From assembly GCA_965237485.1 (NCBI GenBank), contig CBDEFQ010000010.1, forward strand, positions 434,001-498,000: a stretch of DNA of 64,000 nt. Reading direction: 5' to 3'. Below are positions 16,840 to 25,012 of the stretch, one piece after another. The notes beneath the pieces are model-generated. The model saw nothing but the letters and a program-made list of their open reading frames with translations. It was not told the origin of the DNA and did not search any database. The DNA is from JAAELZ01 sp965237485 (lineage in GTDB: Bacteria > Pseudomonadota > Gammaproteobacteria > Arenicellales > Poriferihabitantaceae). A program made the translations under genes and the position numbers. Each line of letters opens with the position of its first letter. Within the stretch, counting starts at the first letter, position 1.

Positions 16840-17721
16840 TTAATCGGCATCGGTAATTGTCTTTAACCGCTCACGAAGTTCCTTACTTAAATCTTTATAG
16901 CCTTGTTCATTAGGTAGGTACTTTAAAGCCCGGATGTGCCCCACGTCTGAAGGAATATCATCTAATGATTGGGTAATGGGTATAACCGTTCTTCCCAGTG
17001 TGTGGGCAATGCCAGTTTCATACATTACGTTTGGGTTTCGACCAGTGAAGTCAACCACAATAACCTTTGCACAAAAGATCAGGTCAAAAATGTCTTGCAT
17101 GAATGTTGAGTTGTCCCAAATATCATCAGCCCGTAAACATTCAAGCCCCATATGATCAGCCACACGCTTCACGGCTTCATAGGTTCCAGCAAAAGCCGCA
17201 TTGAACGGCATCATGACTGAAATAAGTTTTTCATTCCGTGGCTTACTGGGGACGTTGAACACACTAGGCTTGCACTCGATTAGCTTTTCAACCGGTGGGG
17301 CTTGGTGTGACGTTGAAACAAATTCACCATGGGCAGGGCTTAACGTGACCTGACCATTTGTTTTTTGGGTCACAGTTAAATCATAGGTCTTGAATAGTTT
17401 GACTGCTTCTTCAAGTGCCTTTTTATGGTCCACATTTTTATTTTTATTGAAAAGAAAGTGTTCAGGATGCAATAGGCTTTCAATGACTGTGACCATACCG
17501 GAGGATGGCATTGACTGCACGGACGAAGGCTGATTATTGATTTCCTTCAGGGTGTCATTAACCCAATGGCGGCGGGTTGACCCGTCATGAGCATAGTCAA
17601 GATCAAGGCCAACGAAGAACTGCGTCAAATATGACGAATTACGATAGGGGAAGAAGCCGAATGGTTCGTCCCCACATATCATTTTAGCCAGCGTTATCAA
17701 GCCACCTGAACCTATCTGCAT
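16840..17721 (-). CDS. Possible defence protein with C-terminal TIR/deoxyribosyltransferase-like domain
   Basis: The C-terminal ~130 residues (LISVMMPFNAAFAGTYEAV, DIWDNSTFMQDIFDLIFCAKVIVVDFTGRNPNVMYETGIAH) match the nucleoside-2-deoxyribosyltransferase/TIR-like fold, with the conserved NPNVMYEtG stretch carrying the likely catalytic Glu. The N-terminal ~130 residues (FFVGLDLDYAHDGSTRRHWV, then a helical stretch) resemble AbiJ-type N-terminal domains of abortive-infection proteins, a weak call. I start it at ATG 17721 (MQIGSGG), with a GGGGA ribosome site nearby. The frame is open upstream to 17991, but only because a REP element and a copied glpD piece happen to read through. Confidence 0.6.
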   Translation of the reverse strand: MQIGSGGLITLAKMICGDEPFGFFPYRNSSYLTQFFVGLDLDYAHDGSTRRHWVNDTLKEINNQPSSVQSMPSSGMVTVIESLLHPEHFLFNKNKNVDHKKALEEAVKLFKTYDLTVTQKTNGQVTLSPAHGEFVSTSHQAPPVEKLIECKPSVFNVPSKPRNEKLISVMMPFNAAFAGTYEAVKRVADHMGLECLRADDIWDNSTFMQDIFDLIFCAKVIVVDFTGRNPNVMYETGIAHTLGRTVIPITQSLDDIPSDVGHIRALKYLPNEQGYKDLSKELRERLKTITDAD

Positions 17722-17753
17722 TATTGTTATTTCCCCATTACTTACCTGACAAA

Positions 17754-17777
17754 GAAAGGGGTCAGACCCCTTTAAAG
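17754..17777. repeat. REP-type palindrome, copy 2
   Basis: A perfect palindrome core AAAGGGGTCAGACCCCTTT followed by AAAG. It abuts the left edge of the duplicated glpD fragment and lies just upstream of the defence-like gene's start. Confidence 0.85.
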
Positions 17778-17988
17778 CTGAAATTTTATTTGAGTCCGCA
17801 CTTGATCGAATCAACGGCCGCACACCTGCGAACTGATGAACTATATCATCACGTGTTTTATCATGCTTGAAGTGATGATTATAAGCCGCCAGCAAATAGT
17901 CAATTTCTTCGTCGCTGGTTTTAATGGGTTGATCTAACGTTTGGCGACGCTCTGTTGTGCCCACCATAGTTTGACCTTTATAAGGCAG
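17778..17988 (-). pseudogene. Copied internal fragment of the glpD-like gene, bracketed by REPs
   Basis: About 210 bp matching 19679-19889 inside the intact glpD-like gene with roughly seven to ten mismatches (about 96%). It encodes LPYKGQTMVGTTER to IRSSADSNKIS. Both edges meet REP palindromes (17754-17777 and 17993-18016). It has no start of its own and fuses by chance to the downstream frame. Confidence 0.85.
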
Positions 17989-17992
17989 CAAA

Positions 17993-18016
17993 GAAAGGGG
18001 TCAGACCCCTTTAAAG
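17993..18016. repeat. REP-type palindrome, copy 3
   Basis: Same 24-bp sequence and orientation as copy 2. It lies between the duplicated glpD fragment and the 3' end of the Sel1-repeat gene. Confidence 0.85.
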
Positions 18017-18038
18017 CTGGGTTGTTAACTTTTAGAAG

Positions 18039-19067
18039 TTACTGATTGCTGTACTTTTCAAAGTATTCTTCTGCTGTTTGTTGTGCTCTGTTTAATGTTT
18101 CAATGGTTAATGTTTCAACACATAAATCTCGTAGCTTTTTACCATCCTCAATCCCGTTTGCAGCAGCTACGCTCGCCCATACATAGCATTTTTCAAAATC
18201 CTGTGTAACACCTTCTCCATGGCCGTACATCAATCCTAAATTGTGTTGCGCATCCGCATCTCCTTGTTCTGCTGCTTTCAAATACCATCTAGCGGCTTCC
18301 TTGTCATCCTGTGTAACACCATCTCCCTTTTTGTACATCAATCCTAAATTGTATTGCGCACTTGCAAATCCTTGTTCTGCTGCTTTCAAATACCATCTAG
18401 CGGCTTCCTTGTCATCCTGTGTAACACCTTCTCCATTGTGGTACATCAATCCTAAATTGTATTGCGCCCTTGCAAATCCTTGTTCTGCTGCTTTCAAATA
18501 CCATCTAGCGGCTTCCTTGTCATCCTGTGTAACACCTGCTCCATTGTCGTACATCACTCCTAAATTGTATTGCGCACTTGCATATCCTTGTTCTGCTGCT
18601 TTCAAATACCATCTAGCGGCTTCCTTGTCATCCTGTGTAACACCTTCTCCATGGTAGTACATCACGCCTAAATTGTATTGCGCACTTGCAAATCCTTGTT
18701 CTGCTGCTTTTAAATACCATTCAGCGGCTTCCTTGTCATCCTGTGTAACACCTGCTCCATGGTAGTACATCACGCCTAAAGTGTATTGCGCCCTTGCATA
18801 TCCTTGTTCTGCTGCTTTCAAATACCATCTAGCGGCTTCCTTGTCATCCTGTGTTACACCTGCTCCATTGTAGTACATCAATCCTAAACTGTGTTGCGCG
18901 TACGCATCTCCCTGCTCCGCAGCTTTTCTAAACAGGTTAAACGCTGTCTCATAATCATTGTTGTTATAAGCTTGCACGCCATCGTCAAAATCGCCGCTGT
19001 ATGCCACCTCAACAAACAACATCAATGTAGTAAAAATTATTAGTATGCTTTGTTTAATGTTTGCCAC
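18039..19067 (-). CDS. Secreted Sel1-repeat (SLR) protein
   Basis: This 342-residue protein has an N-terminal signal peptide (IKQSILIIFTTLMLFVEVAYSG) and seven to eight 36-residue Sel1 repeats between about residues 46 and 310 (consensus KAAEQGxAxAQYNLGxMY, then GVTQDDKEAARWYL). Sel1 repeats form alpha-solenoids that hold protein partners, here probably in the periplasm. At DNA level the repeats are near-identical with a 108-bp period (about 18175-18930), so copy number can change by slippage or recombination. The partner is unknown. Confidence 0.85.
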   Translation of the reverse strand: MANIKQSILIIFTTLMLFVEVAYSGDFDDGVQAYNNNDYETAFNLFRKAAEQGDAYAQHSLGLMYYNGAGVTQDDKEAARWYLKAAEQGYARAQYTLGVMYYHGAGVTQDDKEAAEWYLKAAEQGFASAQYNLGVMYYHGEGVTQDDKEAARWYLKAAEQGYASAQYNLGVMYDNGAGVTQDDKEAARWYLKAAEQGFARAQYNLGLMYHNGEGVTQDDKEAARWYLKAAEQGFASAQYNLGLMYKKGDGVTQDDKEAARWYLKAAEQGDADAQHNLGLMYGHGEGVTQDFEKCYVWASVAAANGIEDGKKLRDLCVETLTIETLNRAQQTAEEYFEKYSNQ

Positions 19068-19577
19068 AAGTCTTTACTCTTATTATGAATTAATGTCCAA
19101 AAGCTTATCTGTTATTCAACTTCAATAACAGCGCGTCATCGCCATTTAAATTGTACGATGAGATATATTGATGTAAATGACAAGAAGCTGGATTCGGCGT
19201 TTTTCAGGCTAGTTGCAGTAATTTTCTACATGGCTAATGGTACATTATTTTCAGGATTGAGTGCAACCGAGTTAATGACTTGCCAATTTCGTGTGCATCC
19301 AGACCATAGCAAGAAAGGGGTCAGACCCCTTTAAAGCAAATCGTTGACCAATGCACAGTCATATCTTAAAACTTCAATTTTCAACATACGATTGGGACAG
19401 CACTGCACTTCAATCCAAAACCTGATTAATATATGCCCATCTTGCCCCACTAATGCCGCTTATTTGGCCTATAGATAGATGTTAATTCCTACCACCCATC
19501 TTGGGTCTGAGCTTTCACACAGTCTGAGTATAGTAGAGCCAAAGTCAGAACTCCAACTTAGATCACCACACGACACC
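19068..19577. other. 510-bp intergenic region with one REP
   Basis: No coding frame I can support. The only recognisable item is the REP palindrome at 19313-19336. The region separates the Sel1-repeat gene from the glpD-like gene. Confidence 0.5.
19313..19336. repeat. REP-type palindrome, copy 4
   Basis: GAAAGGGGTCAGACCCCTTT plus AAAG, same orientation as the other copies, isolated in the gap downstream of the glpD-like gene. Confidence 0.85.
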
Positions 19578-20645
19578 TTAAACTAAGCCACAAAGCCTCA
19601 CCGCAAGTGCATGAGACGTAGTCCACTTCCCTCCATAAACCGTAACCAACTTCTCCTGCTGATCAATCTCATATTCTCTTGAAATTTTATTTGGGTCCGC
19701 GCTTGATCGAATCAACGGCCGCACACCTGCGAACTGATGAACTATATCATCACGTGTTTTATCATGCTTGAAGTGATGATTATAAGCCGCCAGCAAATAG
19801 TCAATTTCTTCGTCGCTGGCTTTAATGGGTTGGTCTAACGTTTGGTGCCGCTCTGTTGTGCCCACCATAGTTTGGCCTTTATAAGGCAGCACGAAGAAAA
19901 TACGCCGTTCATTTGGTACTTCCAAAAAATAGCCGTTCTCAATCTTGTCATTAAACACGATATGGCTACCACGAACTGCATCTAATGAGTGGGTTGGTTC
20001 TAAGTTACTATGCCTTAGCAGTTGCTCTGCCCACGGACCAGCTATGTTGAACAGTAGTTCATGCTTAGCAGAAGCACGCCCTGTAAAGCTGACATCCCCT
20101 TGTCTTGAAACTTGGCTAACTTCACATTTGGATATTATTTTGGCACTCGCTGATTCAGCTTGATCTGCGACCCAACGCCCTAAGGCATAGTCATCCATCT
20201 GCGCGTCAACATAACTAAAGCCGCCCTTTAGGTCTGTAGCGTCAATTTGCGGGTTTAATTCGCTGAACTGCATTTGGGTATAGCGTCGATACGGGCCTAA
20301 TCTTATCTTCCCTGCCAAGAAATCATACAACATCAGCCCCAACTGCATTACCCACCGTGGGCGCCTAGAATGGCGATATATTGGGATAAATATCTCCAAT
20401 GGTTTTACTAAATGGGGGGCTTGATCTATCCACCACCGACGCTCATATAGCGACTCTTTGACTAATCTAAACTCGTAGTTTTCTAGGTATCGCAGCCCGC
20501 CGTGGAGCATTTTGCTTGATGAGCGGCTGGTTTGTTCCATGATATTGCCACGCTCATACAAAGTCACTTGATGCCCTTGCTTGGCCATTTCCCAAGCTGC
20601 ACATAGGCCATTGATGCCTCCGCCTATAATTCCTATATCAGTCAT
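19578..20645 (-). CDS. Glycerol-3-phosphate dehydrogenase-like FAD oxidoreductase (short GlpD form)
   Basis: The 355-residue protein has an N-terminal FAD-binding GxGxxG (IGIIGGGINGLCAAWEMA), the GlpD signature SSSKMLHGGLRYLENYEFRLV, and a C-terminal HQFAGVRPLIRSS and VYGGKWTTSHALA. GlpD oxidises glycerol-3-phosphate to dihydroxyacetone phosphate at the inner membrane, passing electrons to quinone. Classical GlpD is about 500 residues with an extra helical C-terminal domain. That domain is absent here, as in a group of short homologues whose substrate may differ. It is divergent from the LysR gene, which may regulate it. Confidence 0.8.
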   Translation of the reverse strand: MTDIGIIGGGINGLCAAWEMAKQGHQVTLYERGNIMEQTSRSSSKMLHGGLRYLENYEFRLVKESLYERRWWIDQAPHLVKPLEIFIPIYRHSRRPRWVMQLGLMLYDFLAGKIRLGPYRRYTQMQFSELNPQIDATDLKGGFSYVDAQMDDYALGRWVADQAESASAKIISKCEVSQVSRQGDVSFTGRASAKHELLFNIAGPWAEQLLRHSNLEPTHSLDAVRGSHIVFNDKIENGYFLEVPNERRIFFVLPYKGQTMVGTTERHQTLDQPIKASDEEIDYLLAAYNHHFKHDKTRDDIVHQFAGVRPLIRSSADPNKISREYEIDQQEKLVTVYGGKWTTSHALAVRLCGLV

Positions 20646-20694
20646 TAGGGTTTAGAAATGTTGATTGACGTAAAAAACGTGCTTAGGATTTATC

Positions 20695-20709
20695 ATAATT
20701 TTGTATTAT
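20695..20709. promoter_or_regulatory. Candidate LysR-type operator between the divergent genes
   Basis: ATAAT-N5-ATTAT, an inverted repeat with the T-N11-A spacing expected for LysR-family binding, centred in the 124-bp gap between the glpD-like gene and the LysR gene. This is inference from pattern and position only. Confidence 0.35.
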
Positions 20710-20769
20710 AATTAACGCATCAAACATATAGTTTATCTTATGATATATTAGTTGAGAAAATATCAAGCC

Positions 20770-21675
20770 ATGCATATAACCATTCGCCAACTTCAAGTTT
20801 TTAATGCGGTAGCCAAACACCTTAGCTATACCCGAGCTGCGGAAGAACTACACCTCACTCAACCCGCCGTTTCAATGCAGATTAAGCAACTTGAAAAGTC
20901 TGCTGATTTGCCACTATTTGAACAAATTGGCAAAAAGATTTACCTCACCGAAGCAGGGCAAGTGGTGCTTGATCACGCGCAGTCTATTCTCGCAAAATTA
21001 GGTTCAATTAGAAATGACATTGAACAGTTAAAAGGCATTGATGGGGGCCGTTTACGCGTTTGCATCGCATCTACAGTGAATTATTTTGCCACACGACTAA
21101 TCTCTAAGTTTAGTCAAGCGCACCCTAATGTTCAAATCAGTCTGGATGTAACTAACAGGCAAGACTTATTAAAGCAATTAGAGACCAACGAACCAGACCT
21201 TGTTTTGATGGGTCGCCCTCCTAGCAGCGCGGACCTTTCCTCACAGGCCTTCATGAATAACCCATTGGTGATTATTGCTAACCCACATCACCCACTAGCG
21301 GGTAAGAAAAAAATTCCTATCACCAAGCTAAACAACGAGCGGTTTGTTCTTCGAGAAAGCGGCTCGGGCACCCGAGGGGCGATGGAAACCATGTTTAATG
21401 AATATAGTATTTACCCTAAGGTGAGCACGCAGCTTTCGGGAAATGAAGCCATAAAACAGGCTGTTGAAGCTGGATTGGGGCTGGCACTCGTATCCTTTCA
21501 TACTGTTGATCTAGAACTAAAAGCCAAGCGCTTAGTCACCTTAGATGTTGAACACTTCCCTATTAAAAAAAATTGGCATATAGGCCACCGCAGCGGCAAG
21601 AAGCTTTCTGCAACGGCGCAAGCGTTTTGGGATTTTGTTATCGCTGAGTCTGAACTACAGAAATCAAGCTCTTAG
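20770..21675 (+). CDS. LysR-family transcriptional regulator (CbbR-like)
   Basis: It has an N-terminal winged HTH (LQVFNAVAKHLSYTRAAEELHLTQPAVSMQIKQLEKS) and a type 2 periplasmic-binding-like effector domain. The wording (ESGSGTRGAMETMFNEY, GNEAIKQAVEAGLGLALVS) is closest to CbbR-type regulators of carbon fixation genes, though no rbc genes are near. The ATG at 20770 gives the usual short lead before the HTH; an upstream TTG at 20752 is less likely. Its stop overlaps the convergent hemD end by 4 bp. Confidence 0.88.
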   Translation: MHITIRQLQVFNAVAKHLSYTRAAEELHLTQPAVSMQIKQLEKSADLPLFEQIGKKIYLTEAGQVVLDHAQSILAKLGSIRNDIEQLKGIDGGRLRVCIASTVNYFATRLISKFSQAHPNVQISLDVTNRQDLLKQLETNEPDLVLMGRPPSSADLSSQAFMNNPLVIIANPHHPLAGKKKIPITKLNNERFVLRESGSGTRGAMETMFNEYSIYPKVSTQLSGNEAIKQAVEAGLGLALVSFHTVDLELKAKRLVTLDVEHFPIKKNWHIGHRSGKKLSATAQAFWDFVIAESELQKSSS

Positions 21676-22436
21676 GTGGAGGGAATAGCCGCCAACATTG
21701 AATCATCCATGGCCGATTCTGCGACTATCACTGATCCTGAATAGCCCTCAAGCCCGTGTTTCGCCCTTTCGCTAGGAACAATTAACGGAGAGAGCTCAAT
21801 TAGCTTTTTAGAATTTTTGTCTAGTCGCTTAAAGAGGTTATTCGCCGCTTCGGCGCTGGCACACAAGCTCACGAGCTTCACACTTGACACTATTTGTTGT
21901 CGCGTTTTTGCACTGATCGTGTCTGTAAGCGCCTTTCGCCTATACGCCTGCACATAATCAACCTTAGCACCGCGCTGTTGAAGCATTTCCTTTAACCATT
22001 CTCGTCCAGATTGCGCTCTGTATATAACGATTTTTATGCCCGTCATGTCGCGCTTGTTAAGCGCAGCTAAGAGACCTTCGCTAGTAAATTCTTGACCTAC
22101 TGGCTTTATCAGCTTCCCTCCTACGACCTGTGATAAGCGAACTGCAGTTGCTGCGCCTACCGCTGCCACCTCCCCCTGCAACTGCAGGGCAAGTTCCTGC
22201 ATTCGATTTAGCACCGAGGACGCTGCATTTTGACTGGTAAAAATACTTAAGTCGTAGTAGTGGTGTTGCATTAGCGTAGCGTTAAAATCCTCAATATCGC
22301 TAGGAGGCAGAATTTCGATCGTCGGCAAGGTGATATAGTCACCGCCCAATTGCGCAATGCGCTCACAAATAGCCTTGGCTTGGTGAGCCGGACGCGTCAC
22401 CAGCACAGTCCAACCTGATAGATTATTAGTCACCAC
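21672..22436 (-). CDS. hemD: Uroporphyrinogen-III synthase
   Basis: This 254-residue HemD cyclises hydroxymethylbilane with inversion of ring D, in tetrapyrrole synthesis. It opens with WTVLVTRPAHQAKAICERI and has conserved DLSIFTSQNAASSVL and VIYRAQSGREWLKEML. The start is a GTG at 22436 or the next GTG at 22433. hemC lies upstream on the same strand, but the pair is separated by 407 bp of inverted repeat and MITE, which may weaken read-through. Confidence 0.9.
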   Translation of the reverse strand: MVTNNLSGWTVLVTRPAHQAKAICERIAQLGGDYITLPTIEILPPSDIEDFNATLMQHHYYDLSIFTSQNAASSVLNRMQELALQLQGEVAAVGAATAVRLSQVVGGKLIKPVGQEFTSEGLLAALNKRDMTGIKIVIYRAQSGREWLKEMLQQRGAKVDYVQAYRRKALTDTISAKTRQQIVSSVKLVSLCASAEAANNLFKRLDKNSKKLIELSPLIVPSERAKHGLEGYSGSVIVAESAMDDSMLAAIPST

Positions 22437-22437
22437 C

Positions 22438-22872
22438 TAGTACTCTTTCAAGGTGATATTGCCTAATTCAGTGAGTCTGCTCGCGTATCTGGCAAGGTGT
22501 CGCTTGCAGGAAATGGTCGCTCCCTTTGCAAAAGCGACAACGCAGTTCAGGTGCGCGGACAGGCTCACCCAAAGGGCGCCAACGCACCGTCCCACAACTG
22601 CGTTGTATCGCTTATGAAGGGAATGACCATTCATCCTAGATAAATCAGTTAAACGCGGAAAAGACATGTAAGCAATTGAAGTGCATAGTGAAATCAAAAA
22701 AGTCGCGGTCACCTTATTGGTGATAAGGTTTTTTTGATTTTGCTAGGTACATCAAGAGCTTGCATGGACTTTCGTGTTTTAACTGATTTATCTAGGTTCA
22801 TTGCGCAATACGCCTTGCTGTGAAACAGCGCGTTGACGCTGAATTAGACAATATCACCTTGAAAGAGTACTA
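22438..22872. repeat. Long imperfect inverted repeat between hemC and hemD, split by a MITE
   Basis: Outer arms at 22438-22471 and about 22839-22872 match over 34 bases with one difference (TAGTACTCTTTCAAGGTGAT then ATTG). Inner segments also pair (ATGGTC..TCCCTT..AAGCGA, CAACGCAGTT, GGTGCG). Without the MITE and its duplication the unit is about 268 bp and could fold into one long hairpin. The right arm supplies the last nine codons and stop of hemC. It resembles intergenic hairpin repeats of gammaproteobacteria; no gene is seen. Confidence 0.75.
22635..22796. mobile_element. 162-bp MITE, copy 2
   Basis: Near-identical to copy 1 at 3450-3612 in the same orientation: one T fewer in a T-run and a G to A change. 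It is flanked by a 5-bp duplication TTCAT (22630-22634 and 22797-22801). It sits in the inner part of the hemC-hemD inverted repeat. Confidence 0.9.
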
Positions 22873-23797
22873 CCTCTTGATAAACCTTGGCCAGGATTCC
22901 ATGCGCCCCTTGGGTGATAAGGTCCGTAGCTACGGCTTCACCCAATGCTTCGGGCGCATTAGAACCGCCAGACCGTTCACTGCTAAGAATCGTTTTACCA
23001 TCCACAGAGGCCACCAAAGCACGCATCGATAACTCAGTACCTTGCAACTCTGCAAAGGCTGCCACGGGAACATGACACCCCCCGCCCAACATTTTATTGG
23101 CTGCGCGTTCAGCACTTACCCTGATATAAGTTGGTTCACAATTTAGAGGGGCAATTAGGGTATTTACTCGCTCATCATCAATACGGCACTCAATCCCAAC
23201 TGCGCCTTGTCCTACAGCAGGTAAAACTTCGCTTATCGCGATCTGTTGTTTAATTCGTGCCTCAAAACCCAAACGCTTAAGACCAGCCGACGCCAATATA
23301 ATAGCGTCAAAGTCGCCATCATCTAAACGCTGTAACCGTGTATTCACGTTACCGCGTAAGTCTATCAATTGAAGCTTTTGAAATTGCGCAGCGATTTGGC
23401 TCTTCCGGCGTAAGCTACAGGTACCCACTCGTGCCCCATCTGGCAAGTCGCTTAAACTACTGAAACGATTAGACACAAACGCATCTGTCGGGTCTTCACG
23501 CTCACAGATTACAGGAATATGTAAGCCCTCTGGTAGCTCCACCGTGACATCTTTCATAGAATGAACGGCGATATCTACACTGCCGTCCAACAATCCATTT
23601 TCAAGCTCTTTAAGAAAAAGACCTTTGCCGCCGATCTTTGCCAAAGCAGTTTTCAAATGCTTATCACCTGACGAAACAATTTCTACCAGCTGCACCTGCA
23701 AATGTGGATGAATAGCGAGCAAGCTTTGTTTAACGTATTGCGCTTGCCACAAAGCCAACGGGCTTTTTCGCGTGCCGATTTTTATAATATCAGTCAT
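22844..23797 (-). CDS. hemC: Porphobilinogen deaminase (hydroxymethylbilane synthase)
   Basis: The 317-residue HemC joins four porphobilinogen units. It starts IKIGTRKSPLALWQAQYVK, has SGDKHLKTALAKIGGKGLFLKELE and VGTCSLRRKSQ, and the Cys that anchors the dipyrromethane cofactor (GGGCHVPVAAFAEL, about residue 242). The final residues VVLFQGDIV are encoded by the repeat arm described at 22438-22872, so the C-terminus was replaced when that repeat inserted. The start overlaps the upstream hydrolase gene's end by 4 bp. Confidence 0.94.
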   Translation of the reverse strand: MTDIIKIGTRKSPLALWQAQYVKQSLLAIHPHLQVQLVEIVSSGDKHLKTALAKIGGKGLFLKELENGLLDGSVDIAVHSMKDVTVELPEGLHIPVICEREDPTDAFVSNRFSSLSDLPDGARVGTCSLRRKSQIAAQFQKLQLIDLRGNVNTRLQRLDDGDFDAIILASAGLKRLGFEARIKQQIAISEVLPAVGQGAVGIECRIDDERVNTLIAPLNCEPTYIRVSAERAANKMLGGGCHVPVAAFAELQGTELSMRALVASVDGKTILSSERSGGSNAPEALGEAVATDLITQGAHGILAKVYQEVVLFQGDIV

Positions 23798-24324
23798 GAT
23801 TTTCTGATTAGCTTCACTAAAATTAATACCGGCGTTAAAACAATTAACTCAAGCGCAATTGCACCTGCGTTATGCGCTGAAAAAATAGGCGCGAGTGCCT
23901 CCCATAGTGTATCGCCTTTACTGCCATGATGAATATTAGTAAAAAATGTGTACGGTGCAATGAAATACTCTTGGCTGAGAGGCCAAATCAATTGCATCCC
24001 GATGGGTGCTGAACTATCAATGGTGAAAGCATCTAGAAACAAGTGCGAACTATACGCCAAACCACCGACCATCGCCGCATATGCAGCGTCTAGCTTTAAG
24101 CGTTTTGCAATTAAGTAGGTTAATGTCGTAAAAACAACAGCTGCGAACAATGAATGGGAAGCCATGTGGTGGTAGCGATTTACCTGCCCTTGTAGTGCCC
24201 CTACAAAAAAATCTAAATCAGCTGCATTCGCCGCAAAGAAAATGAATAACAACCAGCGCCAATTAAGTGTGGACGGCTTGCTAACTAGCCAACCACCTAA
24301 GCAATGCCCGACGGGAGATGTCAA
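23794..24324 (-). CDS. YdjM-type membrane-bound metal-dependent hydrolase family protein
   Basis: This 176-residue inner-membrane protein has about four hydrophobic segments and conserved His/Asp residues (HCLGGWL, DLDFF, HHMASHSLFAA, SHLFLDAF) characteristic of the YdjM/LexA-binding membrane hydrolase family. The substrate is not established for the family. It overlaps hemC by 4 bp and follows the SPOR gene by 3 bp, in an argS-SPOR-ydjM-hemC run. Confidence 0.78.
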   Translation of the reverse strand: MTSPVGHCLGGWLVSKPSTLNWRWLLFIFFAANAADLDFFVGALQGQVNRYHHMASHSLFAAVVFTTLTYLIAKRLKLDAAYAAMVGGLAYSSHLFLDAFTIDSSAPIGMQLIWPLSQEYFIAPYTFFTNIHHGSKGDTLWEALAPIFSAHNAGAIALELIVLTPVLILVKLIRKS

Positions 24325-24327
24325 GAA

Positions 24328-24996
24328 TTAGGCTCCTGACACACGCAGACGCATTGCTTTAAAGCCCATCTTAGACAAGCGATAATCATCCGCAGTCATA
24401 CTACCGTAATCCGTATAAGGGCCAATACGCACCCGATAATATTGCTTACGCTCAATGCTGACATTCTGAATAGCAGCGCGCAAGCCGTTGAGTGCCAACT
24501 TGGCTTTTAAACGCTCCGCATCCGCAGCATTCCGATAAGAGGCCACTTGTAAAAAGTAGGCGCTCCCTTCAGGTAATCTCGATTGCGTTTTTTTCTCTGG
24601 TTCGCTACTTGGCGATGCATCAGTCACCGCGACTTGAGGGTCTTCAACAATTGGGTCTTTGGGCAACACCTCCTCGATGGCCGGTAACACCGTATAAAAA
24701 TCATAGTCGGCGGTTTTTCTGGGGGCGTCATTTACAGCAATAGGCTCAGTGGGCACCTTTCGTGCTTGCGCTTTTTCAGTGCTAATACGTGACTTAGCAA
24801 TCATGTCTTTAAGGCCGCTGCCAATATCACCTTCATGGCTGGTTTGGTAGCCTTGCCAAAATAATGTAGACAAAACTCCTATTAATATACCCGCAAACAA
24901 AAAGCTTACACTTTGACTAGCGACACCAATACTGCCTGAACGTTTTGGTTTATTGCGCGCTGCCTTAGCAGGCTTTTTTCTTCTAGCTTGTACCAT
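24328..24996 (-). CDS. SPOR-domain membrane protein (FtsN-like)
   Basis: The 222-residue protein has a basic cytoplasmic N-terminus (RRKKPAKAARNKPKR), one membrane segment (SVSFLFAGILIGVLSTLFW), a periplasmic linker and a C-terminal SPOR domain (YFLQVASYRNAADAERLKAKL, YYRVRIGPYTDYGSMT). SPOR domains bind denuded septal peptidoglycan, and the gene lies next to argS as ftsN-like genes often do. The essential FtsN activation segment is not obvious, so I leave the symbol blank. Confidence 0.85.
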   Translation of the reverse strand: MVQARRKKPAKAARNKPKRSGSIGVASQSVSFLFAGILIGVLSTLFWQGYQTSHEGDIGSGLKDMIAKSRISTEKAQARKVPTEPIAVNDAPRKTADYDFYTVLPAIEEVLPKDPIVEDPQVAVTDASPSSEPEKKTQSRLPEGSAYFLQVASYRNAADAERLKAKLALNGLRAAIQNVSIERKQYYRVRIGPYTDYGSMTADDYRLSKMGFKAMRLRVSGA

Positions 24997-25012
24997 TGCT
25001 CATACTCTATGC

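Noticed and set aside
17722..17991. Longer N-terminus (90 residues) for the defence-like protein
   Set aside because: The extra codons are entirely a REP palindrome and a copied glpD segment, so they are a chance read-through and not part of the gene.
18175..18930. Regular 108-bp repeats as a CRISPR array
   Set aside because: The repeats are contiguous coding units of a Sel1 protein with no spacers. No CRISPR array or cas gene was seen in the window.
22437..22843. Short open frames in the hemC-hemD gap
   Set aside because: They lie in the inverted repeat and MITE and show no protein-like pattern.
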